NCBI GenBank assembly: GCA_015852425.1
Contig: JAAAIG010000168.1
Span: 1-55,027 of the forward strand
DNA from: Gryganskiella cystojenkinii
Taxonomy: Eukaryota; Mortierellomycota; Mortierellomycetes; Mortierellales; Mortierellaceae
DNA length: 55,027 nucleotides
Direction: 5' to 3'
Shown here: in pieces, positions 19,584 to 31,370 of the stretch
Layout: every line of letters begins with the position of its first letter
Position numbering within the stretch: the first letter of the stretch is position 1
Translations under genes and position numbers: made by a program
Notes under the pieces: model-generated
What the model was told of the DNA's origin: nothing
The model's input: the letters and a program-made list of their open reading frames with translations, nothing else
Databases searched by the model: none

Positions 19584-22500
19584 ATGGCTACGCCACTAGC
19601 CAACAACGAGAATCCCCTTCACTGGAGCATTGAGGATGTTGGACACTGGCTGCAGACTTCATGCGACTTTGCTGAAACCACAATTCAGTTGTTCAAGGGT
19701 AACAGAGAAAGAAAACAAGCTTTGTGGCACATGCTCCAATGGGTTAATCGCGACAATTCCAACATTCTAACACTTTGCGTTTCCATGTTGACTTCTTCCT
19801 CTGCCCTTCAATCAGACAACGATGTGGACGGCTACATCCTTTTGATGAATGTCGACCATGAAGCCCTCAAGACGGAATTTCAAATTGGCTCTTTTGGGAA
19901 AAGAGTCAAACTCCTTGACCGCATTGCGGACCTACGACGTATGTTACTGATTCGGCCATTCCTTTTTTTTTTTCTCTCAACAACGAGGCGTGAGATATCA
20001 AATGAATGCTCAAACAGTCTGTTGATCCCTCCTACTCCTTATCCTCTTTGTTTTTCCTGTTGTCATTCGTTTGTAGGGATCGCAAGAACATTCGAAGTCG
20101 GGACAACAACAGCCACAGCACAACCCTCGACACCTTCAAACCTCTTGGATGGGATCATGGACTTGACGCTGGAAGAAGACGACAGCGCCACTCTACATCC
20201 CCGTGCAACTCAGCCAGTGATGGTACAGAGCCGGACATCGTACGAGGAGCCAGCACCGATCAAGCTTCTGAAGACACCGCTGAGGGTTTGGAGTGGAATC
20301 GCCCCCAACATTCACGATCACGAGTCATCTCACCCGCATCAGACCAGCAAGAAGAAAAAACTCGCCGGGGAGGTCACGGACACAAGCAAAGGTTCGGCCT
20401 CGCTGGTATCAGACAATGACAGCGAAAAAGAGGATAAAGGCTCTGATCTGGACGACGTCTTTGTCGACGTCGACACGAACGATGTGGAAACAGTCGACCC
20501 AGACCTGATTTCCGCTCCACAGACCAAAGCAATCTCCACAGTACAAGGATCACACATTAAGCAATTAATACCACCCATCACCACTTCAAAAGTATCAAAC
20601 GCAGGACCTGGAAACAGTCTTTCAGCAGTTCGACGGATCGCACCGGTGCTAGTGTCTGTACCATTCAATGATCGAACGGTGGATCAGGCACCCAGTCATT
20701 CTTCAGCATCCTCATCCGCCAGCGGCCCCAAGAAGAAAAACTATTTCCTCTCCGCTCTCGAATCAGCACGTTCTCGGGAGATTGATGTCTCTGAGCACAT
20801 TCCTATGGTAGACGCATCCACCGATGAGATGAGTGCGCTGTCCATATCACCAAACTCAACCGCCAAGAAGCTCTCTCGAGGTCTCCGAAAACACAAGCAT
20901 GAGCCTTTCTTTGGTGGCGGCAAACTAGTTTTGAGCGACATTTTCTTTAGTCAGGACAAGTCTGGAGCGAATGAGACCGACAGCGAAAGCGACGACTGGG
21001 CGATGATCGGGTGCAGTTTACGAAGCAAGTACGAAATCAGCCCTGGCCGACGATCTGTTGTTCAGAACAACATGAAGCGAGTCCTCTGGCGTCGGCCATT
21101 GTTTGATGTTCCCGGACATACGGTATTTGCGCCCATCAAGAGAAGAGAGACGGACGTCCCGGTCCTTTTGTACCCGAACATCAAGTCGCCCTACGAGAAA
21201 GGAGCAGGTAAGATTCGCTCAACTACTTGTTAGGGCGTAGGCATGGGCCTGAGCGTTTTCTCACTGTATTAAATGCTGGACACCTTGCTTGTTTTGGCAT
21301 AGGCTCGACTCGAAAATCCACCTGGGACAGGACATTTCCTGGCGCTCTGAAGAACACGTCAATATCGCGGATTGAGCTGAAGGTGGACGAGCAAAACATG
21401 ACTTCGTTTGATTTTAATGCTGCTACCAGAGGAACCGCACGTGAACCTGTCTCGAACTTCGCCGCAGATGATGACCCGGTGCTCCCCCTCTATGGCGAAT
21501 CGGATGCAGACGATTACACAACTGACGAAGAGCTTTTCAAGGAGGTCGCCCGAGAAGAGCAAGAAAAAAACAAACTGCGATCACCTAAAGTTCGCGCGCG
21601 AAAGGCTCACCTGTCTGAGAGCGAGGTCCGGGCCGCATCCGAAGGGTATATTGCCGACTACAAGATGCGATGGGAACAACGGACGTTACCTAGTCTTGAC
21701 AAGGGTCGCTATGCCCTCTACATTAGGATGAAGAATCAAGGTCTGCTCAAACGGGATCTTGACAAGTTCAAGGACAAGTACAGGCATCTGTCAGAAGAGC
21801 GGCTCAAGAACTTCTTGAACGGCATTGCAGAAATCCAGTACTACAGCGTGAGCGACGTCAGAAAAGGCTGCAAAGCCTTGGACGAAACCTTAGATAACCT
21901 TTGCTACTATCAGTGGAGGATGGATATTATGGCCGGCGACTCTCCTGAGCCACCTTCTCCTGGATCAATTTCTGATGAGCCCCAACTGAAGTCCAAATCT
22001 CGGCTGTCCCGATCACCTTCAGTTTCTCAGTCCGAGCTTGCACAGGGCAGTGCTATGGACGTAGACAAGCTGCCAGAGGATCATACGGCTGAAGAGAGTA
22101 CCGTTATAGATGTCGATGTTGATGTTGATGATGTCGAAGGCGACGAAAGTGATGACAGTGACATCAACGATTTCATTGATGATTCGGATGTTGTGGGATC
22201 TGTTGACGGAGACGGCGATTTGTGCATGGAGCCAGAAGGCGAGCCAAGGATTACTAGCGAGCCGAAAAAGAAGGCCAAACGAGAACGATCGGACCGGAAG
22301 CCCAGCAAGAAGGAGAAACAGAAGGAGAAACAGAAATCAATTGCTAAGGAGGCGAAGAAGGCAAAGCGCAGGGCAGCCAAGGCCCAAAAGCGACAAGAAC
22401 GAGACGAAGGATTGGAGATCATCGGAGAGCTTCCCTCGGCGGCTGTCGAGTCCTCACCAGTCAGAGCTTCATCGCCGTTTATGATTGAATCCGATGAAGA

Positions 22501-25500
22501 TGATCAAGCCAAACTTCTTGTTGCGTCGAGTATCGTCAAGACCAAGGCCTCAGGAGCTACCAGCCAACGTACCTCACCAATCAACATTCCGAGACTGACA
22601 CCGCCACCCATGCCTGCCATCCCCATGCTTGAGACCACGGGTAGAGTGCCTCCAACGAACCGAAAAGTCACTCCAACGAACCGAAAAGTTACTGCGATTG
22701 ATGATCAGCCTTTGGCGGGAACGTCATCTTCTTCAACGAAGAGTAGGGTGGATATTAACGAGAGCATCAGGGCCAACCAGAAGGAGGATATGAAAGGCCA
22801 TAATATCGATATTCATATCAGCGGATTTCACGGTGTACCGGCGCTTAGCAGTCAAGACCCAAACGAATCACCCAATACTAGTCGCGAGTCCTCGACAGCA
22901 GTGGAGGATGACGGTCCAATACTCGCGGAATACGCGGCTGTGTCTGTGACAAACTGGCGAGAGAGATACACTAATGATGCTGAGATCATTGCCGAGCTCC
23001 GAAAGGTTCGCCGAAAGATCTCTACAACGTAAGATTCACGTTGGACTGATGGGATGAGAGCATGCAATATGACAAATTTAACAGGTGACTAACTTGTACA
23101 TTTTCACCGCTTCCATTACTCTTCCTTGACGTTCCCAGGCCAAGCGATCTCTCCTCTAATCAAATGACTCATCTTGGTAACACTGAGCCTTGGCTCTCGA
23201 TCTATCAGGAATACATGGAGTGGGTGGTGCTTGATATCTCTGATGACAAGGATATCCGCGTCTTTTTGAGATGGAGAACGGCAGGAAACAATATCGCCAC
23301 GATAAGGGCTCAAATGTCGTCCGAGAAAAACGCCAGGTTATTGGCACTTAAGGCAGCCAAAAGAGAGAAGAGGTCCAAGGACGCTGCCGCGCGTGCTGAG
23401 CTTGTGGCTGAGATGAGACAATTGTCCGCAAGCAATGGTAGAGCCGATCAAGCAGGAGCTGCCGCTGAAAACGAAGAGAAGAATGAGCGCGAGAAGGTCC
23501 CAAGTTCTAAGGCAGCGGCACCGAGGAGATCAAAGACGCCACCCGACGCGATCATGATAAGCAGTTCGGACCAGGATAGCGACTCTGGCGTCGATGAGAT
23601 CCGTAGGCCCCGTACTGAACCGAAACCAAAAAAGTTTGTTCGGAATCGAGCCAAAAGCGCTGTTAAGAATGAGGATGATAAGGAGGAAACAATGGTGCCC
23701 ATGGAGGTGGATTCTTCAACAGGGTCCGAGGTTTCGGCGGAGGATGAAGGAGCTATTACCACACGGCGGGGCCGCAACAAGCGCCCGCGGGCACGAGGTG
23801 CCAGAAATCACTTTGGCGACTCTTCAGATCTGGAAATTACCGACGAAGTAGAAGAGGACCTTGCTCACAGGGGAAAGAAACTCGCGCGGTCCGAGCGCAA
23901 TGAAGCTGAAGACGTGATTCAATTGCGTGAGAAGCTAGCGAGGGAGGAAGCCAAGATCAAGGAGCGGATCAAGCAACAAGAAGCCCGCGGACTGAAACTC
24001 CGAGAGTTTGATCCATCCAAACAAGGAGAAGTGCTCGTCAACCTTGGCCATGAGGAGAGCGAGAAGCCGGTGATGATTCCTCACTTCTTCTCTCAGCACC
24101 TAAAGCCGCATCAGATTGACGGTATTCGATTTATGTGGCGTAACGTCGTTATGCTCAAGGGCGGCTGTATCTTGGCTCATTCCATGGGTCTCGGAAAAAC
24201 CTTTCAGGTGATCGTCTTTATCTTCATCCTCATGCGCGAGATTCTTATGCTGAACCCGAGTATCCCCGAACATTTGATGGTAAGTTATCTTGCCAGATTG
24301 CATTGCTTTGCTAATGGATGATTACGAGTAGAACTGACGATCTCCCATCTTATATCCAACTATTTATATCACTAGCATGGTCGTGTGCTGTTGCTAGTGC
24401 CCCCAATTGTCCTCGAGAACTGGCACAACGAATTTTTAAAGTGGATTCCGAAGGAGGAACGGTACATCGTTCCTCTGTGCCGGCTTTGTAAGTTTGTGGT
24501 GACTGATATGCCGTTTTGTCACCTTGCTTTTCGTGCTGAATGATGCTAACGAATCTCGTTCAACTTTCCGTGCCTGACAGCCATCGCAAAAAACCAAATG
24601 GACCAAAACTCGCGATTCCTTGTGATGCACGAATGGAATCGCGTCGGGGGAGTCTTTCTTCTGGGGTATAGCATGTTCAGGGAGTTCTGCACTGCGCCAG
24701 AAACCGATATCTTGATTCGTATGAGAAAATTCTTGCTGTCTCCCGGCCCATCCATCACAATCTGCGACGAGGGGCATCTTCTCAAGAACGAATCGGTACG
24801 CATATTTGCCTTGGAGTGTTTGGGCTGTCTTTCTTTTACGTCCTATGCTAAAATTGCTCGTACCCTTGGTTACATTCTTGTCACTATCACTCTAGTCGAA
24901 ACTGTACATGGCGGTCAAGAAGATTGAGAGTAAGGCAAGGATTACTATGACTGGTTACCCTCTGCAGAACCGATTGGAGGAGTACTGGGCCATGGTTGAT
25001 TTCATCCAGCCCAACTACTTGGGCGACATGGCTAGTTTCAAACAGAAGTATTCTCGGCCAATCGAGCGAGGAGTGTTTAGTGATTCTCGTGCGATTGATA
25101 CCAAGGTTTGTGGAAAGAGTGATACTGTCTATTGGAAAAGCTTTATGAACGAACAAAGAAAATGAAAACGTAACGCAAAAGCTGGTCCTTTTTTTTTTTT
25201 TTTTTTTTTTTGGCTCTAGATTGCGTCGAAGACTCTCCGAGTCTTGACTGAGCTTATCAGCAGTTTTGTCATGAGGTTCGTGGATTTTTGCAGAACGAAT
25301 AGGTGAAATCGGATCTATCGTTGTTTTCAAGCCTAACTTATGGCTCTCCTTTCGTTTGGTTTGTAGGAAGGACCAGTCTGTCCTGAGGGCGTCTCTGCCG
25401 AAAAAAGTCGAGTTTGTAATATCTTGCAAACTCACAGATATCCAAAACGAGCTTTACATGGTACACACATCCTTGCTTGTGGATAAAATATATGTGTGGC

Positions 25501-28320
25501 ATGCAAACTGCAAGAGGAAACAACAGCAACAACAAAAAAAGGATAATCACTGATATTTTATCCTTCGTGTCGTTCATAGGATTTTCTGGAGTCTGTCGGT
25601 AGTGTCGAATACGCCAGAGCCGTGGTTCACTCGCACATCTTCCTGACAATCTGCAATCATCCGGCTGCATTTAAGGTACGTTCTGACCATATTCCACAGC
25701 GGAAAGGTCGACTAAAGTATGGCATTTAACCTTTTTTATTGATTTTGTGTGTTTTACTCAGGCTGCCGCCCGCAAAACAACCAACGCAGCAGTCCTTCGG
25801 GATCGTGAGGGAATATCAAATGGCGACGTCGGAACGTCTAGCACGAACTCGCCAGGGACCAGTGTAGGAGTGCCGAATTTGGAGACGGTGGCGCCTGGCA
25901 CCGCAGCGTCGACACCAATCACAGATGAAGCGGAACAAATCGCTGCAGAGAATGGAGAAGAGGTGCAGGAGGTTGCTAACCTGGAGGTGTTGACTGCGGC
26001 CATGGAGTAAGATCTTGCCTCGACTCTCAGGACCTAAATTGCATCGTTTCTTTTATTGCTGTGCTAACAGGTGGTTACGATTATTTTCCATAGATCTGTC
26101 AAGGGTATTGACTTCTGGACCAGAAAGATTGAGCAACTCACAAGTAATTGATCTTTGAATATGTAACTTGGGCAGGAAGTGGTAGGAACGAAGAAATGAG
26201 TATTGACCACCTCTATTCTGTGTTTCTCTTTTTTTCTTGTAGATGATGTGAACAGTGTTGCCAACAGTTACAAGATGAGGGTTTTGATGGACATCTTGAC
26301 AGCCTGCAAGAGAGCGAAGGAGAAGGTTCTAGTTTTCTCAAGGAGCATCCCCTCTCTTGGTATGCAAATATGCACAACTGATACCTCCTTTATGGACTAT
26401 ACCCGTTGCCCTTCTATCATCAAGTGAAATCTAAACTTTTTGCATTGTTCTTGACTTTTTAGATTTTATCGCGTATACTGTCCAACGCGAGGGTTTCAAT
26501 TCAATGACGATTGATGGTTCCACTCCCTCCTCTGTAAGTCTGGATGTGTTTTAAGTCCAAGATGGATTTCCCCAATATTCGTCTGGCAGTTTTGCAGCAC
26601 TAACATGCTTGTTGATTGTTGTGTACCTTCTCTTCTAGATTCGCCAAGAGATGATCGACAAGTTTAACAACACGGACAACTACCACTTGTTTCTGATCTC
26701 TTCAGAGGTGAGATATCTTGATTGTGGCTACAACACGGCGGTGCAGGTTACTAGTGGACTCCTGGATACTGATTTCTTTTTTTTTAAAATTTCGACATAG
26801 GCAGGATCTGTGGGTGTGAACTTGGTGTCTGCCACCCGAGTGGTCATTCTCGACGTCGGCTGGAATCCAAGTCACGATGAGCAGGCGATTGCGAGAGCTT
26901 TTCGATATGGACAGACGAAAAAGGTCTTTGTCTACCGACTGCAGACCTACGGCACTTGGGAGGATAGGCTCTACAAAACAAACCTGCACAAGATGGGTCT
27001 CTCGAATCGCGTCATTGACAAGAAGAACATCAAAAGTAGCGCGTTTTCAAAGGTGCAGATGAAGAAGTATTTCGAAGCGCCGCCTTCTCCTGCTTCAATT
27101 GCGTTATGGGCAACAGATGAAAACGTCGCCGCTCTCTTCGACAAGCCCGATACCGAAGACTCAGTGCTGCGGGAAGTGATTGAGAAGTAGGTTCTTGTGC
27201 ACTCTTTTTTGATCGCGCGTACTCTTGCGTACAGAGTCTTCTTTTCGTAGAATGGTTATTAACGGACTGTTATCGCGTATTACCCTTATTTCAAATTAGG
27301 AACAAAGACGGTCTCGCCAACATTGTGCCGCAAACGGAGTTGATTCGGGAACTCGATTCTGACCTCACAGAGGCCGACATGATCGAGATTCGGGCTCTGA
27401 TCAATCAGGAGCAACGCCGTATCGAAGGAAAGCCACCCATTTTGACGTCTATCGCGAATTACTCGAATATTCCCCCGCCAGAACCTGCACATGCCGAAGC
27501 AGCGGCAGGATTGGCATTTCATCTACCAGTGCGCCCGCAACCGAAGCCGCAACCACAGGTCAAGCCTTCCGAGACGCCGGAACGAAGAGCAGCGCAAGAG
27601 GCAGAGCTAAACGATCTTCGACGAGTCCATGAGGAAGCTCTTCAGCAAGATCCCATAACAATCCAGGTCGAAGAGAAATTGAATGCCGTGATTCGTCAGA
27701 TGGGTCAAGAATTGCCAGATTGGCGTAAATCTCAGTTGCGAGAAGAGCTCCTGGCTGAGGAAAGGGTTCGACAGATGGGATATGGAACATCACCAATGCC
27801 ACCACAGTCTTCGGTCGTGTCTCGAGGTTTTTTGCCGGCGATGCCTCTTCTTCAGCATCAACAGCTACTACTGCGAACAAAAAACGATCTCCATAAATCG
27901 TTTCAGGCTCTTCAACAAAAGCAACAGCAGCCGCTGCAACATCAACAACAACACCAACAACACCAACATCAACAACAACAACAACAACAACAACATCAAC
28001 AACATCAACAACAACAAGATCAGCGGAATCTCGGTCAACCATCATTGATCCACGACCAGACAGCAAGTCACGCTCCCATGTCTGCCGCCCAAATGGGTCT
28101 ACCGACTGTCGTTGGCCAACAGAGACTGCAAATGAACATGCCAATCTTGCAAAGTCCGCCAGCAGGAGGCCTCTACAATCGACCTACCATGAGCGTCAAC
28201 AATAACCAGTCAGCATTCCCAGCATCGGTGTCATCAGTGACAATGGGTTCTTTGGCTGTCGGTAATGGACGACCACGAAATCCTCAGGTTGTTCCCCGAG
28301 ACCAGGATCATCAGACTTAA
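19584..28320 (+). CDS. SAM-domain SNF2-family DNA translocase (Rad54/ATRX/ARIP4-like)
   Basis: Eighteen exons assemble in frame to about 2,325 aa: 19584-19698, 19816-19938, 20077-21207, 21303-23028, 23139-24279, 24376-24487, 24581-24795, 24896-25105, 25220-25275, 25367-25460, 25580-25675, 25762-26006, 26094-26143, 26243-26359, 26463-26533, 26639-26707, 26801-27186, 27300-28320. Residues about 12-78 are a SAM domain (HWSIEDVGHWLQTSCDF, GYILLMNVDHEAL). A long acidic/basic disordered part follows, with a helical block near 570-680. The ATPase has AHSMGLGKTFQ (motif I, about 1378), ICDEGHLLKNES (motif II), TGYPLQNRLEEYW (III), and in the second RecA lobe GSVGVNLVSATRV (V) and QAIARAFRYGQTKKVFVYRL (VI, about 1885). 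The tail carries a Gln/His tract (about 2200-2240). Role: ATP-driven DNA translocation in chromatin remodelling or recombination; the subfamily is inferred. Confidence 0.92.
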
Positions 28321-29216
28321 GGTCAAAAATCAGGGTCTAGTCTAGATACACAAAGACCAAGATCTGGTTGGTGACCATAAGCTTGAGGCGTCAGCAAACA
28401 AAACAAAAGGTTGCTTTGTTCAAGATAGCGTCCTCTTGCAATTTAACCAATTACTAAAGAAGAAAGTTCCCTCCCAAAAAAAAAAAAGTGATGCTCCTGT
28501 CACGTCGACAATGATAAAAGAGAACGCATGGCAGGAATCGTGGTCAGTTATCGAAGCAGTGAGGCTATACCACAAGCAGACATCCCGTTCTCACTGACCT
28601 ATTATTGCACCCAGACAGATGGATGAATACATGCGTTATGCCTCGAACCATCTTTCGTCTTCATGATCTTCAACACCGTGTTCCTTTTCAACTTCGCGCC
28701 GCTAGTTGTACACCGCGTTTTATTTCGTCTCTCCTTGCTTTCTTTTCGTCGCTCCGTTCGTTTCTAGGATAGGAAATAACGCCAATGCTCGAAGTCGACT
28801 GTTAAAAACGAAAGACCCCTCTGCTGGCTGCCAAAGCTGTAATGCAAGCGTCATGGTGTTGCTCGCCTTCCTCTGGTGTATATTAGGTTGAATCAGCCTG
28901 TATGTTGCCAAAACAAATTTATTTGCACAATTCACTGCGTCTGTTGACATCACAGTTCCTGTCATCCAGTAGTGATTCCATCATCTATGACTGCACTCCT
29001 CGATCGCCTTCTCTGGTGGATGCTGGATCATGGACGCGTCAAATTAACAGAAAAAATATGATATCACACGCGATAGCTTTAAAACAATATGCTTTCCCAG
29101 TCGTGATATCACTCCCGCATGAACTTCGCGCATATAAAGAGCGACCGCATTCATGCCTCAAGTGACTCTCAATTTCCAATTTCATCCAAACTCTCAAAAA
29201 GAACACTTTTTTTAAT
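28321..29216. other. Intergenic region, about 0.9 kb
   Basis: No credible gene. A CATATAAAGAGCG sequence near 29130-29142 is a plausible TATA element for the CsbD-like gene. Confidence 0.45.
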
Positions 29217-29606
29217 ATGACCGAAAGAATTCAAAACTATGCCAGCAGCTACATGGGTGGCGCCAAGCAGACCGTTGGCGAGGTGAAGAAAAAAAAAGTG
29301 CTCCACTCTTTGGTATATTCCTCCCAGTGCTCCATCAATTCGTTCTTTTTTTTTAAACTAATCAATCGTTTTTTTTTAACTCCCTAGACCTTGGGATACC
29401 CTGATCTGGCCGCATCCGGCTCTGCCCAGAAGTCTCAGGCCGATATGGCTCAAAATATGGCGGATGCTAAGACCTATGCAGAGGGTCTCGGTAACAAAGT
29501 TCAGGGCGAAGTCCAAAAGACAGTCGGTTCATTGACCAACGATCCAGCCATGGAGGTTCGTGGACACACCAACGTCGCTCGTGGAGAAGTCCAGCGCAAC
29601 CTCTAA
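29217..29606 (+). CDS. CsbD-like small stress-response protein
   Basis: Two exons (29217-29282, 29388-29606) give 94 aa. The chain is hydrophilic and helical with repeated KQTVGE/KVQGEVQKTVGSLTND-like segments. The pattern G.....G..KQ..G...nDp.l...G......G...k is typical of the CsbD family, known in bacteria as a sigma-B stress protein and common in fungi without a known activity. The donor is GTGAAG, a weaker consensus than most in this window. Expect a cytosolic, abundant, stress-induced product. A TATA-like site lies about 85 bases upstream, as often seen in inducible genes. Confidence 0.8.
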
Positions 29607-30033
29607 AGGGAGTTCGCACACACAACCTCTCCAGAGCGAAGGCTGAGGGGACTGCAACAGAAATCTGCACCAAAAGAACGTCTTATCCTCTCCTTTTCCA
29701 CTCAATGACCTTCCCTTGCACACTTCGAACCTCCTTTGGATATCTTACCCAAGGAAAACATGCCTTTTCTAGCACACCTTCAACACACCTTCAACATACC
29801 AACGCCTTCTGTAAATAAAGTCTTTGCGTCAATCCTTTTAGAAACAAGCTAGTTGTTGGCTTGGCGCTTGTTCATCTAAAAAAAACATCGACAGACATAT
29901 TCCAAGTCCTGCGTCCGATACGAGGAGTCCAAGTCTCGTGCAAAAGCTTCATCATGACATGAAGGCGATGGCTTTGATAAATTATTCGTTTAGTTTTCTA
30001 TGATTTCCTTGATTCTCTGTCCATATAAAGTAT
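29607..30033. other. Convergent 3' regions
   Basis: It lies between the CsbD-like gene and the NDUFA2 gene. TAAATAAAG at about 29812 is a likely polyadenylation context for the CsbD-like gene. No gene was seen. Confidence 0.45.
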
Positions 30034-30917
30034 CTACTTGACAAGAGTGGCAAGCTTTTGCTCAATCTCCTTTGCGCTCAATCCGTCCAAGGAGACCTGC
30101 TTCTCAACACCATGCTCTATAAGGTCAAGAAATAAAAAATAGTATGACAATCCGTTAGATCAATGTCTCCAATCGTGTGTCCCGTGTCAACTGCTATGCG
30201 CGGCGGCTCATCCAGCCATGCCCCTCAGTTGTTCCCACGAAAAAAAAAAAATGACCCTAGTCGTTCGATCCTGATAGTCCTGTTTAAGGATCCTCCAGCT
30301 TGCCCCTTGCAATTGAAGTCTCAAGGTCCGGTCGGTTCCTGACTTTCCTTGGATCGCCCTTTGAACAATCCGTTCTGATGGATCACACGTACCGAAGCGA
30401 GCAAAGATCTTGGCCTCAGCACCCTTGGCTTCACGGATGAGGATAGGGAGATTGGGGTTAGCGGCCTTGACAGCGGTATAGTTGGAGGCGACGAATTGTC
30501 TATTGGAGAGCGAGAGGAACAGGAACAACTGTCAGTTGGATATACTGTATGAAAAGGAGGAATGAAGGTGTTTCGGGGAAACCACGTTTCAAGCCCATTT
30601 TGGGAGTTCGGCATCCATCTCCGAACACGACTTTGAATGGTTCCTGGTTCGCATGTTGTTGACAGAAAGAGTTGGTTCCGCAGGTTCCATGACAAGAAAG
30701 ACACTGCAAATTCCGAGATGAAAACGCCTTGGATGGATGAATGTATTGTTTCTTATACAGGCATGATACTGCCAATGACGGGATCCTTGTTCCTGAGTAG
30801 TAGCATGGTCGCGGACTCGAGGAGATCCAATTTGGTATTGTACCTGATGCCGTTGCTGGCAGTGCCGGTCTGGCAAAAGTGAACGCGGAGCTCTTTCAAG
30901 GACTTTGCAAAGGACAT
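30034..30917 (-). CDS. NDUFA2: Mitochondrial complex I subunit NDUFA2 (B8)
   Basis: Three exons on the minus strand (30844-30917, 30393-30499, 30034-30116) give 87 aa. The start MSFAKSLKELRVHFCQTG matches the LREIRIHLCQ block of NDUFA2. ANPNLPILIREAKGAEAKIF followed by ARF matches the central ANPDLPILIREC...P.LWARY block. The end (SLDGLSAKEIEQKLATLVK) matches the terminal helix. The fold is thioredoxin-like, in the matrix arm of respiratory complex I. No separate presequence is visible, as is usual for this subunit. Introns of 344 and 276 nt are long relative to the small coding exons. It is transcribed divergently from the DNA polymerase delta gene. Confidence 0.9.
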
Positions 30918-31370
30918 GGCTGAGTGGGGAGTGTGTTGGTGCGTGAGATGGGTATTGATGGACAATGAACGAACGAAATGTACGAATTAGAAAAAAGATC
31001 CCGAAGAGGATCTGATCGCCCAATATGAATTTTGTCTACGTCACCGTATTTTTTCCAGTCACAAGTATTCGATTTAATTTAGCACAGAGAGGGAGTCGAT
31101 CAACAAACGCGTCCAACGAACACCTTTATTTGAGGCGTTTGTTGACCGTTCTTTCTGCCACCGCGTTCGCTCCTCTCCTCCTCTTCTACAAGGTCTCTCC
31201 TCGCATTCTCCATCGCTGCGCATCCAAGGGAACCGCCATCAGCTCGACCACTCAGACCATTCCCTGTGAGCGATAAAGCAGACTATCTTCTTTCTCGAGA
31301 GACATTCACTCTTTAAATTCTCATTTGACATCCACTGCCACCACCTCCTCCACCACAGACACCGACAACC
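30918..31370. other. Divergent promoter region NDUFA2/POL3
   Basis: 453 bases separate the two start codons. It contains an ACGCGT site and a CT-rich leader near 31150-31200. No gene was seen. Confidence 0.5.
31107..31112. promoter_or_regulatory. ACGCGT (MluI cell-cycle box-like) upstream of POL delta
   Basis: ACGCGT is the core of the MCB element bound by MBF-type factors, which in yeasts drive G1/S expression of replication genes including POL3. It lies about 260 bases before the polymerase ATG. A single hexamer can occur by chance. Confidence 0.4.
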
